Below, one piece after another: positions 12,239 through 20,560 of a stretch of 64,000 nucleotides of DNA (positions are counted from its first letter, which is position 1; each line of letters begins with the position of its first letter). The stretch comes from Bryopsis sp. KO-2023 (Eukaryota > Chlorophyta > Ulvophyceae > Bryopsidales > Bryopsidaceae). Both the position numbers and the translations under genes were made by a program. The stretch lies in the NCBI GenBank assembly GCA_030272585.1, contig BSYQ01000007.1, positions 5,646,001-5,710,000 on the forward strand, in the 5' to 3' direction. The notes under the pieces were generated by a model. That model saw nothing but the letters and a program-made list of their open reading frames with translations, searched no databases and was not told where the DNA came from.

Positions 12239-12716
12239 CAAGGCCTCACCACTAGGAAGGCCCAGAGCACCGAGCATCAACAGGGGCGATCGAGCGCTGT
12301 GACATATCTTTTCTTCCTCGCGGTCGTTGCTTGAGCTTCCCTGAGCTACGTACAATTCCCCCAAGTCTACACAGTCGCCCCTGTCTTGCGGTGCCACCTG
12401 CGGCGCCTCTGGTAATCACCTCTCCACCTGCCACGATCGTCAGCTGATAAGTTTTCGGGGCAATGTTTTTGGGAGCCTCTTTGGTGGATCTCGATGGGGC
12501 CTCTTCGTTTTCAGTCCAAAGCTTTGTATTCTCCACCTCATTATTTTTGGGGGGAAGAAAAAAGGATCAGAGGCGCAGTGGACGGCGCAGTTATGCGACT
12601 CAGGAATGAAAAATACTTTCAGAAGTCGCGACGAGGTCATTTTTTCGTGTCACCAGCGGGGACGGCATAAGCTAAAGCCTCTGAAAACTTCGATCCCCTC
12701 CTTTGCAGCTCATGCC

Positions 12717-12721
12717 GATGC
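12717..12721. other. Target-site duplication GATGC, left
   Basis: GATGC directly outside the left LTR matches GATGC at 23101-23105 outside the right LTR. The 5-bp length is typical of Ty3/gypsy integrase. Confidence 0.9.
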
Positions 12722-13064
12722 TGATACGGACGCTTTTCACTTGAAGTTTTTACAACTTAAACCAAGGATACAATGCCCCAAACTTCTCTACTTAAATAGT
12801 CTACGCTCCTAGCGAGACTCGAACCTCCACCGTCCATTCCCGAGTGACTCACTCTACAGCTAGCGCTCTAACCAGCCACGAACTCCCACCAACCACTCAC
12901 GACCACGTAGTACAGTGTCGCGTCATCTCACCAGAGCCCCACATCGTCACGTGATCGACTGATGGGTCTGAGAGTGATGGACGCGTGACCGTAGGGTCGA
13001 GTCAGTGGTGGAGAGCGCTGTTGGTGGTTGAGGTGACTACCGGTCACCACAGTCGTACGTATCA
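12722..13064 (-). repeat. Chromovirus 3' LTR
   Basis: 343 bp with TGATACG/CGTATCA ends. It follows the polypurine tract on the minus strand. Confidence 0.94.
12807..12898 (-). other. tRNA-like sequence inside the LTR (copy 2)
   Basis: Same A-box/B-box arrangement as in the copy at 1641-1732. Confidence 0.45.
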
Positions 13065-13084
13065 ACTACTCCCCCTCCCCTCAG
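13065..13084 (-). other. Polypurine tract of the chromovirus
   Basis: The minus strand reads CTGAGGGGAGGGGGAGTAGT directly upstream of the 3' LTR. This is a textbook plus-strand priming site and it sets the direction of the element. Confidence 0.88.
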
Positions 13085-13722
13085 TCATTTCGTCCCGAAT
13101 GACTTTCTTGGATGAGAGGGATCGTACAGCGACGTAGACTTTAACCACAGATGTGACCGAAACCATTCTGAACCCAAAAATAACCAACCAGCCAATCAAT
13201 CAAATAATTACAGCCAAGTAAGAGATCATGTGTTCAGAAAAATAGTCAACCCAATCCAACAGACCCAAGAGTTTCTTTCAGCAGAAAAATAAGAAACATC
13301 AACCCCAAGTATCCCTCAACAGAAAATAAAAACCAACAGCCTGAAGTACCCTTCCAAAAATTACCACAACTCCAAACTGGACCATAAAATCAATTCACCT
13401 TACTTCCAGAATTTGAACCCAAATTCACCTCAGAAAAAGTAAATCAAATCCACTTCAGAAAATTCCCATGGTCAACAGTTCCACAGAAAAATAAAATAAA
13501 ACATTACTCTGAAGACCCCTCAGCAAAACAACACCAAAATCCCAACCAGACTTCAGAAAATCTAACATCATCAAAATCGAAAATCAAAACAGAATCCAAC
13601 TCAGAAAAATAGCAAACAGGAAAAACCAGCCCACTCCCTCTAGCGACAGGTCGACGACCGTCGGCGCAAACGCGCGACGACGTCGCACCCTAAGTCGCAC
13701 CCCGAAATCCCTTCGCGCGAAC
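13085..13722 (-). other. 3' untranslated, AT-rich part of the chromovirus
   Basis: No coding signal apart from the overrun of other-frame ORFs. TCAGAAAA-type words recur, a style shared with the interior of the LARD-like element. Confidence 0.5.
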
Positions 13723-14646
13723 CTACGCGTCCGACCCTGACGACCCAGCGACGTCCGCGAGTTCGTAGGACTCCGATTCCAGCGGAACGTCGTCGTCGGT
13801 GGCTTCCCCCTCTTCGCGAGCTTCGGCGACGTCCCGCGACTCAGTCCCGTAGAGTCGCCAGCACGTCGTGGCTCCGCGCATCCCGGTCGCTCCATCGGCG
13901 TCGGGAGCCCATTCCGCGAGGGCCCTGACGACGTGGGCGCCGGTCCTGCCGTGGACGAAGTCTTCGGCAGGCACGACGCCCCTGCCGAGTTCGGTTCGAC
14001 GACAGAAGGGGCAGCCCTGGAGATGGCTGACGTCTGGATTCGGGGGAGCGTCTGGCTGGAGCACGCTGCGCGTGGAGGGCCAACATTTATGGCGGGCGAC
14101 GTGGGAGAGGCACCGGTCGAGCCTGACGACACCAACCCAGTGGCGACGACAGGTGGAGTGACGCGCGCAGAGCCGCGCGACGACTCGGCGAGCCGAACCG
14201 CACGCTGGACAATGCGGAACGGTAACGGCCGCGCGCTTTCGTGCGGGGCCCAGTTCCGTGGTGTTTTGGTGCGCCCTTTTCTTCCCCGTCGTCGTCGTCG
14301 GAACGACGGACGACAGATTCTGGGTTCCGGACGTCTTGACGGACGTCGCGACAGCGGCGTCGGCCGCCTTGGTGTCGCGAATACGTGAGTTTGCACGTTC
14401 TCGGTGGAAGAGATGAATCGCGTCCTGTAAGCCGCGTCGAGCGATCTCAGTCGCTGGCAGGAGCACCTTAAGTTCCGACATGATTCCCGACAGGGTTTGG
14501 GTCGCCTCGGCGACATTCCGTGAAGGGGTAGTCGGCTTTGTGCTTGCAACAGGTTTGGTGGGTCTGGGTTGAGCCATAGAGTGCGTCGTGCTTCTGCGAA
14601 AAGTCGCAGCCTTTTTAAAGCTGAACGCGAAGTTTTCTGCGGTCAT
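13723..14646 (-). CDS. Chromovirus ORF3: RING-like Cys/His protein, 307 aa
   Basis: A third ORF downstream of pol on the same strand, not part of the usual Ty3/gypsy gene set. Residues 146-215 carry ligands spaced as in a RING finger: C146-x2-C149-x10-C160-x2-H163-x2-C166-x2-H169 and a last pair C212-x2-C215, with more Cys/His between (C179, H183, H186, C188). Basic clusters GKKRAH and ARKRAA just before it resemble a bipartite nuclear localisation signal, and the C-terminus is acidic (TDDDVPLESES). The ORF is much richer in G+C than the rest of the element, which hints at capture from elsewhere. The high GC also opens a 321-codon ORF in another frame (14549-13584) and plus-strand ORFs. I prefer this frame for its ordered Cys/His pattern. 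A RING E3 or zinc-binding role is inference; no family is recognised. Confidence 0.6.
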   Translation of the reverse strand: MTAENFAFSFKKAATFRRSTTHSMAQPRPTKPVASTKPTTPSRNVAEATQTLSGIMSELKVLLPATEIARRGLQDAIHLFHRERANSRIRDTKAADAAVATSVKTSGTQNLSSVVPTTTTGKKRAHQNTTELGPARKRAAVTVPHCPACGSARRVVARLCARHSTCRRHWVGVVRLDRCLSHVARHKCWPSTRSVLQPDAPPNPDVSHLQGCPFCRRTELGRGVVPAEDFVHGRTGAHVVRALAEWAPDADGATGMRGATTCWRLYGTESRDVAEAREEGEATDDDVPLESESYELADVAGSSGSDA

Positions 14647-14945
14647 GATGCGCGACGCGCGCGACCGCGAGTTTCTGGCAGTACAGAAACGGACGACGGA
14701 AATCGAAAGCAGCGTGCGATTTCCGATCGTGCGTAGCTACTGACGAATGTGGTCCAGTAAACCAGTCAGACCTTTACAGAGCAGCATCTGGGAGACTAAA
14801 CTCAACCAGTAATTCTGATAAGGCACTCAGAACCAGAACTCCCTGTGGCTGGAATTAGATCAGCCCAGATTTGCTGACTGACTGGGTTATTTGGAACCCC
14901 TGACACCATAATCAGTTTCACTCATGACTCTACCACCCGATTTGA

Positions 14946-15012
14946 GAGGTGTTGGTGTTTCAGAGTAATTGATTGTAGTACAGTAGATCGAGCGTTCGAA
15001 TCTACTGAACTG
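14946..15012 (+). other. tRNA-like sequence 1 of the spacer cluster
   Basis: A good B box (GCGTTCGAATC) lies downstream of an A-box-like GGTGTTTCAGAGTAA. Cloverleaf pairing is poor. Likely a decayed tRNA-derived sequence. Confidence 0.35.
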
Positions 15013-15069
15013 CATATCCATTCAACCATTGCTCGTCAGATTTTAATCCGCACGGAACTCTTTAATACC

Positions 15070-15140
15070 CGTGTGATATGGTGACTCGAGTTAGAGTATT
15101 CAACTGGAATACAACACGTCATATGTTCGAATCTGAGTAG
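15070..15140 (+). other. tRNA-like sequence 2 of the spacer cluster
   Basis: The D-arm pairs well (ACTC with GAGT), followed by a B box (ATGTTCGAATC). The anticodon and acceptor stems are weak. Confidence 0.4.
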
Positions 15141-15214
15141 AGACAATGATCAAGTGACGATAAAGCCTTTAAACCGTCAGTCTCCATAGTATCTTTACAC
15201 GGGATCCTTTTCAA

Positions 15215-15293
15215 CCGTGTGATGTGGTGGTTAAGTGGTTAGTGTATGAGACCCCTATAGGTGAGGTAGTGAGATCGAGTCCCACTATCAGCG
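15215..15293 (+). other. tRNA-like sequence 3 of the spacer cluster
   Basis: A-box-like GTGGTTAAGTGGTTAGTG, and a T-arm with partial stem (GTGAG/CCCAC) around ATCGAGT. It starts with nearly the same dozen bases as sequence 2, suggesting a local duplication. Confidence 0.4.
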
Positions 15294-15501
15294 TACGAAT
15301 GGGAGAGTTACCCATTCCTCTATCCAAACGTAATCTGACCTCATAGATAACCAGAAACTACCGCATCATGCGTGTGAATAATCTAGACGAATAGTAGCGC
15401 AACCTCTTCAGCCGTCCGAACATGTATGGGTCAGTAGGTGGGACGAAACCCCAAACCAATCATCCTTCGACCCCCGTCCCTACAGCCACATAATCAGCGG
15501 T

Positions 15502-18500
15502 TCATGTTCGTTTGCGACGAGTGGTACGGTTTTTGCGAACCGTCGGATCAGGTCTACTTCGTGCTAGATATTCAGCGAGCATATCGCTCACTTTCACAAG
15601 GTGGGACTCCGGTTCCCAAGTGCTTTCGGAGAGGGGCCAGCCCTTCCAAGCCACAAGGTACCTCCGGCGTGCACCAGTGCCCTTGTGATTGATGATGGCC
15701 TGGACATCATATTCCATGTGTCCTTCCTCATCGAGCCGTCCTTCCGGCGGTGCTACCACTCGGTGGTGTGTTGTATCACGTTCAAACTTCTTTAAACGGG
15801 AGATGTGATATACTGGATGCGCACGCCAGTCGTCGGGTAACGCGACCTTATACGCAACCGAGGAGATGGCCTCGATAATCGTAAACGGCCCGATGTACTT
15901 CCGACGAAGTTTAGCTGGAATGTGCTTGAGGTGGGTCGGCAACAACACTTTCGTGCTGACGACCACTTCGTCCCCAACCGAGAAACGAACGTCCCGGCGT
16001 TTCACATTAGCTTGACGGCGCATGGCGTCCTGCGCCGCCCCGTAATTGCGCGTGGCGCGTGCGAGGTGGGTGGACATTGTGTCACACATCTCGGTCACGC
16101 TCTGAACTTTCGTAGAGGCAGGACGAATGGATTCGAAACCGGCAACATCCGGATGCTGACCGTGTAGCAGGAAAAATGGAGTGTATCCTGTGGACGCATT
16201 CCGGGCATTGTTTGCCGCGAATTCCATGAGAGGGAGCAGTTGATACCAGCCCGTCGGATTGTCCTCGACGTATGGGCGGAGAAAGTTTTCGAAGGTACGG
16301 ATAGAGACCTCCGATTGCCCGTCACTTTGGGGATGGTAAGCCGTACTCATGCGCAACTTGGTGTGCAGAAGGCGGAAGAGTTCCTTCCAAAAGTGACTGG
16401 TGAAGCGTGGGTCACGATCCGACACGATGACCTCAGGCAAACCGAAATGTCGGAACACATACTCCATAAAGAGTTGGGCGTATTGTTCCGCGGTAATCTC
16501 CTTGTTACAAGGAGCAAACCGCACATATTTCGTGAGCCGATCAACGAAGACTGCCACAGCCGTGTAGCCCTGAGATTCAGGCAAGTCGGTCACCAAATCA
16601 GTGGTGATTTGTTGCCATTTCCGAGTGGGAATCTCAAGCGGCTGAAGGAGGCCTTTGATCTTTTGAGTGTCATTTTTCATGACTTGGCATGTAGGACACG
16701 TACGAATGTAGTCTCGTACTTCCTTACGCATACCTTTCCACCAAAACTTTCTGGTCAACAGATCCATCATTCGTTCATTTCCCACATGCCCAGCCGTAGG
16801 TGGGTCATGTGCCTCAGAGAGCACACGCGTTTTGAGCGACTCAGGTACCACGAGGAGTGGGTGTGACCCCTCTTCACTCGTATGGTACAGCAATCCATCT
16901 TTCACCGAATAAGATCGATGCTTGTGATCACGCAAGGTACTCATGACCGTAGAGAGCTGGGCATCCGTATGCAAAGCCTCTTGCCATTCAGTGAGTTCCT
17001 GCTGCTCGACCATTCGACGGGTGATCGCATTGACTTTTTGATCCAAGGAATTTGGTAGACTACGCGAAAGCGCATCTGCCAACACATTCGATTTGCCCTT
17101 GATATACTTGATCTCAGGTCGGATAGAGGTGAAGAACCCTTTGTTCAACCAAGTGGTTTGCGTACGCGAAAGATTGGACTGAGTCATAAAGCTCGTGAGC
17201 GGTTTATGATCAGTGAGTACGGTGACTCCGCCATGGCAACCCTCAAGATAGTGTCGCCATTGACCCAATGCATGCGCGATTGCTCCCAACTCTCTATCGT
17301 ACGCTGAATATTTCTGTTCAGCTGGGCGTAGCTTCCTGGACAGGTAGGCAATGGGTTGAGACCCTTTACCATGATCCTGTGTCAATACAGCCCCGTACGC
17401 GAATTGCGATGCATCCGTGATCACTGTGTAAGGTAGGTCTGGACGTGGTAAGACCAACAAGGGGAAACGTTGCATGCGAGCTTGGAGCTCTTGCATTGCC
17501 ACACGTTCATTTGGACCCCATTGCCACTGGACATCCTTTTTCACCAAGTCGTGCAAAGGAGAAGCGATACGTGCGAAGTTCGGGATGAATTTTCGATAAT
17601 ACGAAACCATACCAAGGAAACTGCGTACGTCTGTCACCGTCTGTGGAGTTTTCCAATCAACGATGGCTTGCACCTTAGCGGTCATGGGTGAGAGACCCTT
17701 TCCTGACACGACATGTCCCAGATATTCGACTTTCGGTACCGCGAATTCACACTTGAGTCCCTTAGCGAAGAGTTTGTGCTCCTCGAGACGGGCTAAAACT
17801 TTAGCAACGTGAATTGCGTGGTCGGCCATAGTCTTTGAGAAGATTAAGATATCGTCAAGGAAGACGACAACAAAATCATCCAACATATCACTCATGATGT
17901 CTTGAATCATGTTGGTGAAATGTGGGGGTGCGTTTGTCAATCCGAATGGGACGACTAACATCTCAAAATGGCCGTACCGAGTTCTGAACGCGGTTTTCTC
18001 CGTATCCGAAGGGCGTATCGGCATCTGCCAGTACCCCGAACGAAGGTCTATCTTGCTGAACACGTACGACGCACTCAATCGATCCATCAATTCCTCAGGA
18101 AGAGGAAGTGGGTAACGATTCTTGATGGTGACTTTGTTCAACCATCTGTAATCGACACACATTCTCAATCCGCCATCTTTCTTGGGAACGAAGAGAATGG
18201 GTGCACCCCATGGTGATTTTGAGGGCTTGATGAAGCCATTGCGCAAGAGATAGTCGACTTGACGCTTGACTTCATCTAGTTCAGCTTGAGAGAGTTTGTA
18301 AATGGGTCGGAAGATCGGACGGGTGTCCGGTTCCAACTCAATACCGAACTCATGACCTTTGCGGACAGGAGGAACCCCAGGTGGAATATCTTTTGCAAAC
18401 ACCCTGTGATGCTTTTTGAGGACAGCGGCAATTTCGGAAGGAATGTTCTTATCCTTTAGCATGAGCTCGACATCATCTTGGAGATGACCGTGCGTCTCGC

Positions 18501-19593
18501 TATAAGAATCGATTTTCATCTCTTCTTCGATAGGCCGTACCACAGCCATGCAGGCTTGTGCGGTATCGTTCTGTCGTATCAAACTAAGCATTTCTTTCAC
18601 AGTACAGAGTATGGTAGGAACTTTTGGAGTATTGGAAACATCGGGAGGAAGCGTACGAAGTGGAACATGGATTTCAGTCTGGTTACGGTGAACCGTAATA
18701 CGCCCAGACTTAAAATCAATACGTGGGTTCTCAGCAACCAACCATGGAAGCCCCAGTATGATCTCATGTTCGAGGGCAGGAAAAACATCCACATCAAGTG
18801 CGAAGTTGACCTTGCCACATCGTAATTTCACATCGTAACACCTGCCGAGTGTTTGTCGTTCCGTTCCATCTGCCATACACAAGGTGCTTGTGGGATTTCG
18901 GATATTCAGGCCGAGTCTCTTTGCAACTGGGCCTGAGATGTAATTTGCGGTTGAACCACTGTCAACGTACGCAATAACATCATGTCCGTTCACCTTACAC
19001 ACAAGCTCATAGCCTGAAAATCGTGTATCTCTTAAAATTGGACATACGCTTTGCCCTTTCGGCGCAGCCGTAGTGTCCCCTGTGTCGGATATTTCCTCAT
19101 CACGACTCGAAGAAGATAAGCTCGTTCGAAGTGCCCGGGAATCCGAACCGCTTACTTCTATAGGTTGTGTGGGGTGTCTACGCGTTTCCCCCTCAACAAC
19201 ATGCGAACAACTGTCTGGAGCAGCTGTATCCGCTTTTCCATCCATCCCGTTTTCCTCTTCCACAATTGTAACCAAAGTTTCCTTTGGTGACGTCTTTACA
19301 ATTGTTTCACCCACAACGGCCCTTTCCGTTGCCGGAACAACCCCCGGTTGTTCCTTGCTCACCGTCTTCCCAAAGTGAGCGTGCCGATTCGATCCAGAGG
19401 GAAGACTCATGGATGGCACTTCACTACTGACCCTCCGTCTAGTAGTGTCTAGCGTCCCCTTGCTTGTCCCCATGACTAGCAAATTATTCCCCTTTTCCAC
19501 GCCACCCGTGTCGATTTCCTCTGATTGGGGAGGTGGCGTCCCCAACCAGTTTTTCAGTTTACCGACTTCTTGGCCTTGCCAAGTTTTGGGCAA
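15502..19593 (-). CDS. pol: Chromovirus Pol: protease, reverse transcriptase, RNase H, integrase, chromodomain
   Basis: 1,363 codons open without a stop. Domains in order: aspartic protease around residues 195-310 (DSGSTANYIS at 211-220); reverse transcriptase about 420-600 with the catalytic FLDD at 578-581; RNase H about 720-830 (TDAS, YDRELGAI, LTDHK); integrase zinc finger about 929-969 (HHCC ending CPTC); DDE core with D999, D1059 and E1095; GPY/F module near 1229-1260 (KYIGPF); and a chromodomain about 1290-1345 (EYDVQAI...YLVAWKGW...STWEPE). The first residue of this ORF is a TTG, so pol has no start of its own and must be made by frameshifting from gag. All catalytic residues checked are present, so the enzyme set looks functional. 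It catalyses reverse transcription and integration of the element. Confidence 0.97.
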   Translation of the reverse strand: MPKTWQGQEVGKLKNWLGTPPPQSEEIDTGGVEKGNNLLVMGTSKGTLDTTRRRVSSEVPSMSLPSGSNRHAHFGKTVSKEQPGVVPATERAVVGETIVKTSPKETLVTIVEEENGMDGKADTAAPDSCSHVVEGETRRHPTQPIEVSGSDSRALRTSLSSSSRDEEISDTGDTTAAPKGQSVCPILRDTRFSGYELVCKVNGHDVIAYVDSGSTANYISGPVAKRLGLNIRNPTSTLCMADGTERQTLGRCYDVKLRCGKVNFALDVDVFPALEHEIILGLPWLVAENPRIDFKSGRITVHRNQTEIHVPLRTLPPDVSNTPKVPTILCTVKEMLSLIRQNDTAQACMAVVRPIEEEMKIDSYSETHGHLQDDVELMLKDKNIPSEIAAVLKKHHRVFAKDIPPGVPPVRKGHEFGIELEPDTRPIFRPIYKLSQAELDEVKRQVDYLLRNGFIKPSKSPWGAPILFVPKKDGGLRMCVDYRWLNKVTIKNRYPLPLPEELMDRLSASYVFSKIDLRSGYWQMPIRPSDTEKTAFRTRYGHFEMLVVPFGLTNAPPHFTNMIQDIMSDMLDDFVVVFLDDILIFSKTMADHAIHVAKVLARLEEHKLFAKGLKCEFAVPKVEYLGHVVSGKGLSPMTAKVQAIVDWKTPQTVTDVRSFLGMVSYYRKFIPNFARIASPLHDLVKKDVQWQWGPNERVAMQELQARMQRFPLLVLPRPDLPYTVITDASQFAYGAVLTQDHGKGSQPIAYLSRKLRPAEQKYSAYDRELGAIAHALGQWRHYLEGCHGGVTVLTDHKPLTSFMTQSNLSRTQTTWLNKGFFTSIRPEIKYIKGKSNVLADALSRSLPNSLDQKVNAITRRMVEQQELTEWQEALHTDAQLSTVMSTLRDHKHRSYSVKDGLLYHTSEEGSHPLLVVPESLKTRVLSEAHDPPTAGHVGNERMMDLLTRKFWWKGMRKEVRDYIRTCPTCQVMKNDTQKIKGLLQPLEIPTRKWQQITTDLVTDLPESQGYTAVAVFVDRLTKYVRFAPCNKEITAEQYAQLFMEYVFRHFGLPEVIVSDRDPRFTSHFWKELFRLLHTKLRMSTAYHPQSDGQSEVSIRTFENFLRPYVEDNPTGWYQLLPLMEFAANNARNASTGYTPFFLLHGQHPDVAGFESIRPASTKVQSVTEMCDTMSTHLARATRNYGAAQDAMRRQANVKRRDVRFSVGDEVVVSTKVLLPTHLKHIPAKLRRKYIGPFTIIEAISSVAYKVALPDDWRAHPVYHISRLKKFERDTTHHRVVAPPEGRLDEEGHMEYDVQAIINHKGTGARRRYLVAWKGWPLSESTWEPESHLVKVSDMLAEYLARSRPDPTVRKNRTTRRKRT

Positions 19594-20552
19594 TTCCTGA
19601 ACCCATGTCCCGATTGATCACACAGGTAACATTTACCCTGAAATCCGTGACTCTTTCCCTGGTTTGGCTTTTGATGATACCTCTTGCCACCACCGTACTT
19701 TTGTCTGTGGTCTATGGCATTGAGGTTTTGACGGGGCTTACCGGATCCCTTCTTTTTACGCCAAAATTTGGGCGTTGAAGGTGTGGATGCAGTCGGTTTC
19801 AGACTATCAATGCGTTCAGCAAGGATAATGGCTTGCTCAATATCACGATTGGCAGCCGTAGCAACTGGAAGCCGTATGGCTTCTTTGAGACCATCCACAA
19901 AGATGAGGTACTGATCGTCCAGAGACATATCAGGAACACGCAAAACCAACTTACGGAAGCGTGTGACGAAGTCACGTACGCTTGTCGTTTGTCGGATGCG
20001 TTTGAGTTCTCTTCGTGCATCATCTGCAGCGACGGTGGGTTCAAAGAGGGTACGCAATTCTTGAAGGAATTGTTGCCAATCTCTGAATGGAGCACGTTGG
20101 CTGTTAGCCATTCGTAACTCCTGAACGCTGAGCCACTGGGCCGCAGCACCAGTTACATTCATACTCATGACGTTCAACCACACGCCCTCGTCTACCCCCA
20201 TGTTTCGGAGATGACGAGTCATAGCCAATTGCCAGTCGGTAACTGTCATACCACCTTCACCGGTGTAAGCCTTTGGAAATGGAACTTTGATGTGGCGAGG
20301 GAATTGAAAAGCAGGTGCATGGCGTCGGCGCGGACGGGTATCCTCTGCGGAACTTCCCACATCCGATGCACCGTCACTACCAGCATCACTACCACCATCA
20401 TCACCTCCACCACCACCACCGCCACCACCGCCACCACCACCGTGGCCGTGTGGTTGGCGTGGTGTATTTCCACGTCCACCGCCCTGGTTGCCACCAAAGC
20501 CACCAAATCCATCACGATCGTTACCCCTGCGTCGGTCATTGTCATCGTTATC
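19554..20552 (-). CDS. gag: Chromovirus Gag, C-terminal part (capsid-like and zinc knuckle)
   Basis: The frame is open from the MITE edge. It begins with an Asp/Arg- and Gly-rich linker including about 13 consecutive Gly, then a conserved retrotransposon Gag capsid-like region (PFPKAYTGEGG..., ending around EQAIILAERI), then a basic stretch, and a CCHC zinc knuckle CYLCDQSGHGFRNC (C-x2-C-x4-H-x4-C) just before the stop. It overlaps pol by about 40 bases in a different frame. There is no convincing ATG at its head because the true start lies beyond the inserted MITE, in the ORF at 21028-22368. It packages the element RNA and forms the particle. Confidence 0.88.
   Translation of the reverse strand, partial: DNDDNDRRRGNDRDGFGGFGGNQGGGRGNTPRQPHGHGGGGGGGGGGGGGDDGGSDAGSDGASDVGSSAEDTRPRRRHAPAFQFPRHIKVPFPKAYTGEGGMTVTDWQLAMTRHLRNMGVDEGVWLNVMSMNVTGAAAQWLSVQELRMANSQRAPFRDWQQFLQELRTLFEPTVAADDARRELKRIRQTTSVRDFVTRFRKLVLRVPDMSLDDQYLIFVDGLKEAIRLPVATAANRDIEQAIILAERIDSLKPTASTPSTPKFWRKKKGSGKPRQNLNAIDHRQKYGGGKRYHQKPNQGKSHGFQGKCYLCDQSGHGFRNCPKLGKAKKSVN
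19569..19590 (-). other. Predicted -1 ribosomal frameshift site between gag and pol
   Basis: On the minus strand, C CCA AAA lies at 19590-19584 in the gag frame and fits the X XXY YYZ slippery heptamer. Slipping back one base puts ribosomes in the pol frame exactly where the pol ORF opens. A perfect 6-bp hairpin (CTTGGC-AAG-GCCAAG) follows immediately at 19583-19569; this is closer than the usual 5-9-base spacer, so a further downstream structure may be the real stimulator. Confidence 0.65.
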
Positions 20553-20560
20553 ACTGCTAC

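Larger units (their letters stand above)
12239..14307. repeat. 2,069-bp direct repeat, right copy
   Basis: Second copy of 1073-3141. This one is continuous with the rest of the complete chromovirus, so it looks like the original locus. Confidence 0.93.
14647..15501. other. Spacer between pol and ORF3 with tRNA-like cluster
   Basis: No ORF of note. It holds three tRNA-like sequences on the plus strand, that is, antisense to the element. Two of them follow a shared CCGTGTGAT(A/G)TGGTG start. Confidence 0.5.

Noticed and set aside
13933..14388. 151-codon plus-strand ORF opposite ORF3
   Set aside because: Antisense shadow in the GC-rich patch. The orientation disagrees with the element and there is no motif.
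13584..14549. 321-codon ORF overlapping ORF3 on the same strand
   Set aside because: An Arg/Pro/Ser-rich translation typical of an out-of-frame read of GC-rich coding DNA. The other frame has an ordered Cys/His pattern and an acidic tail.
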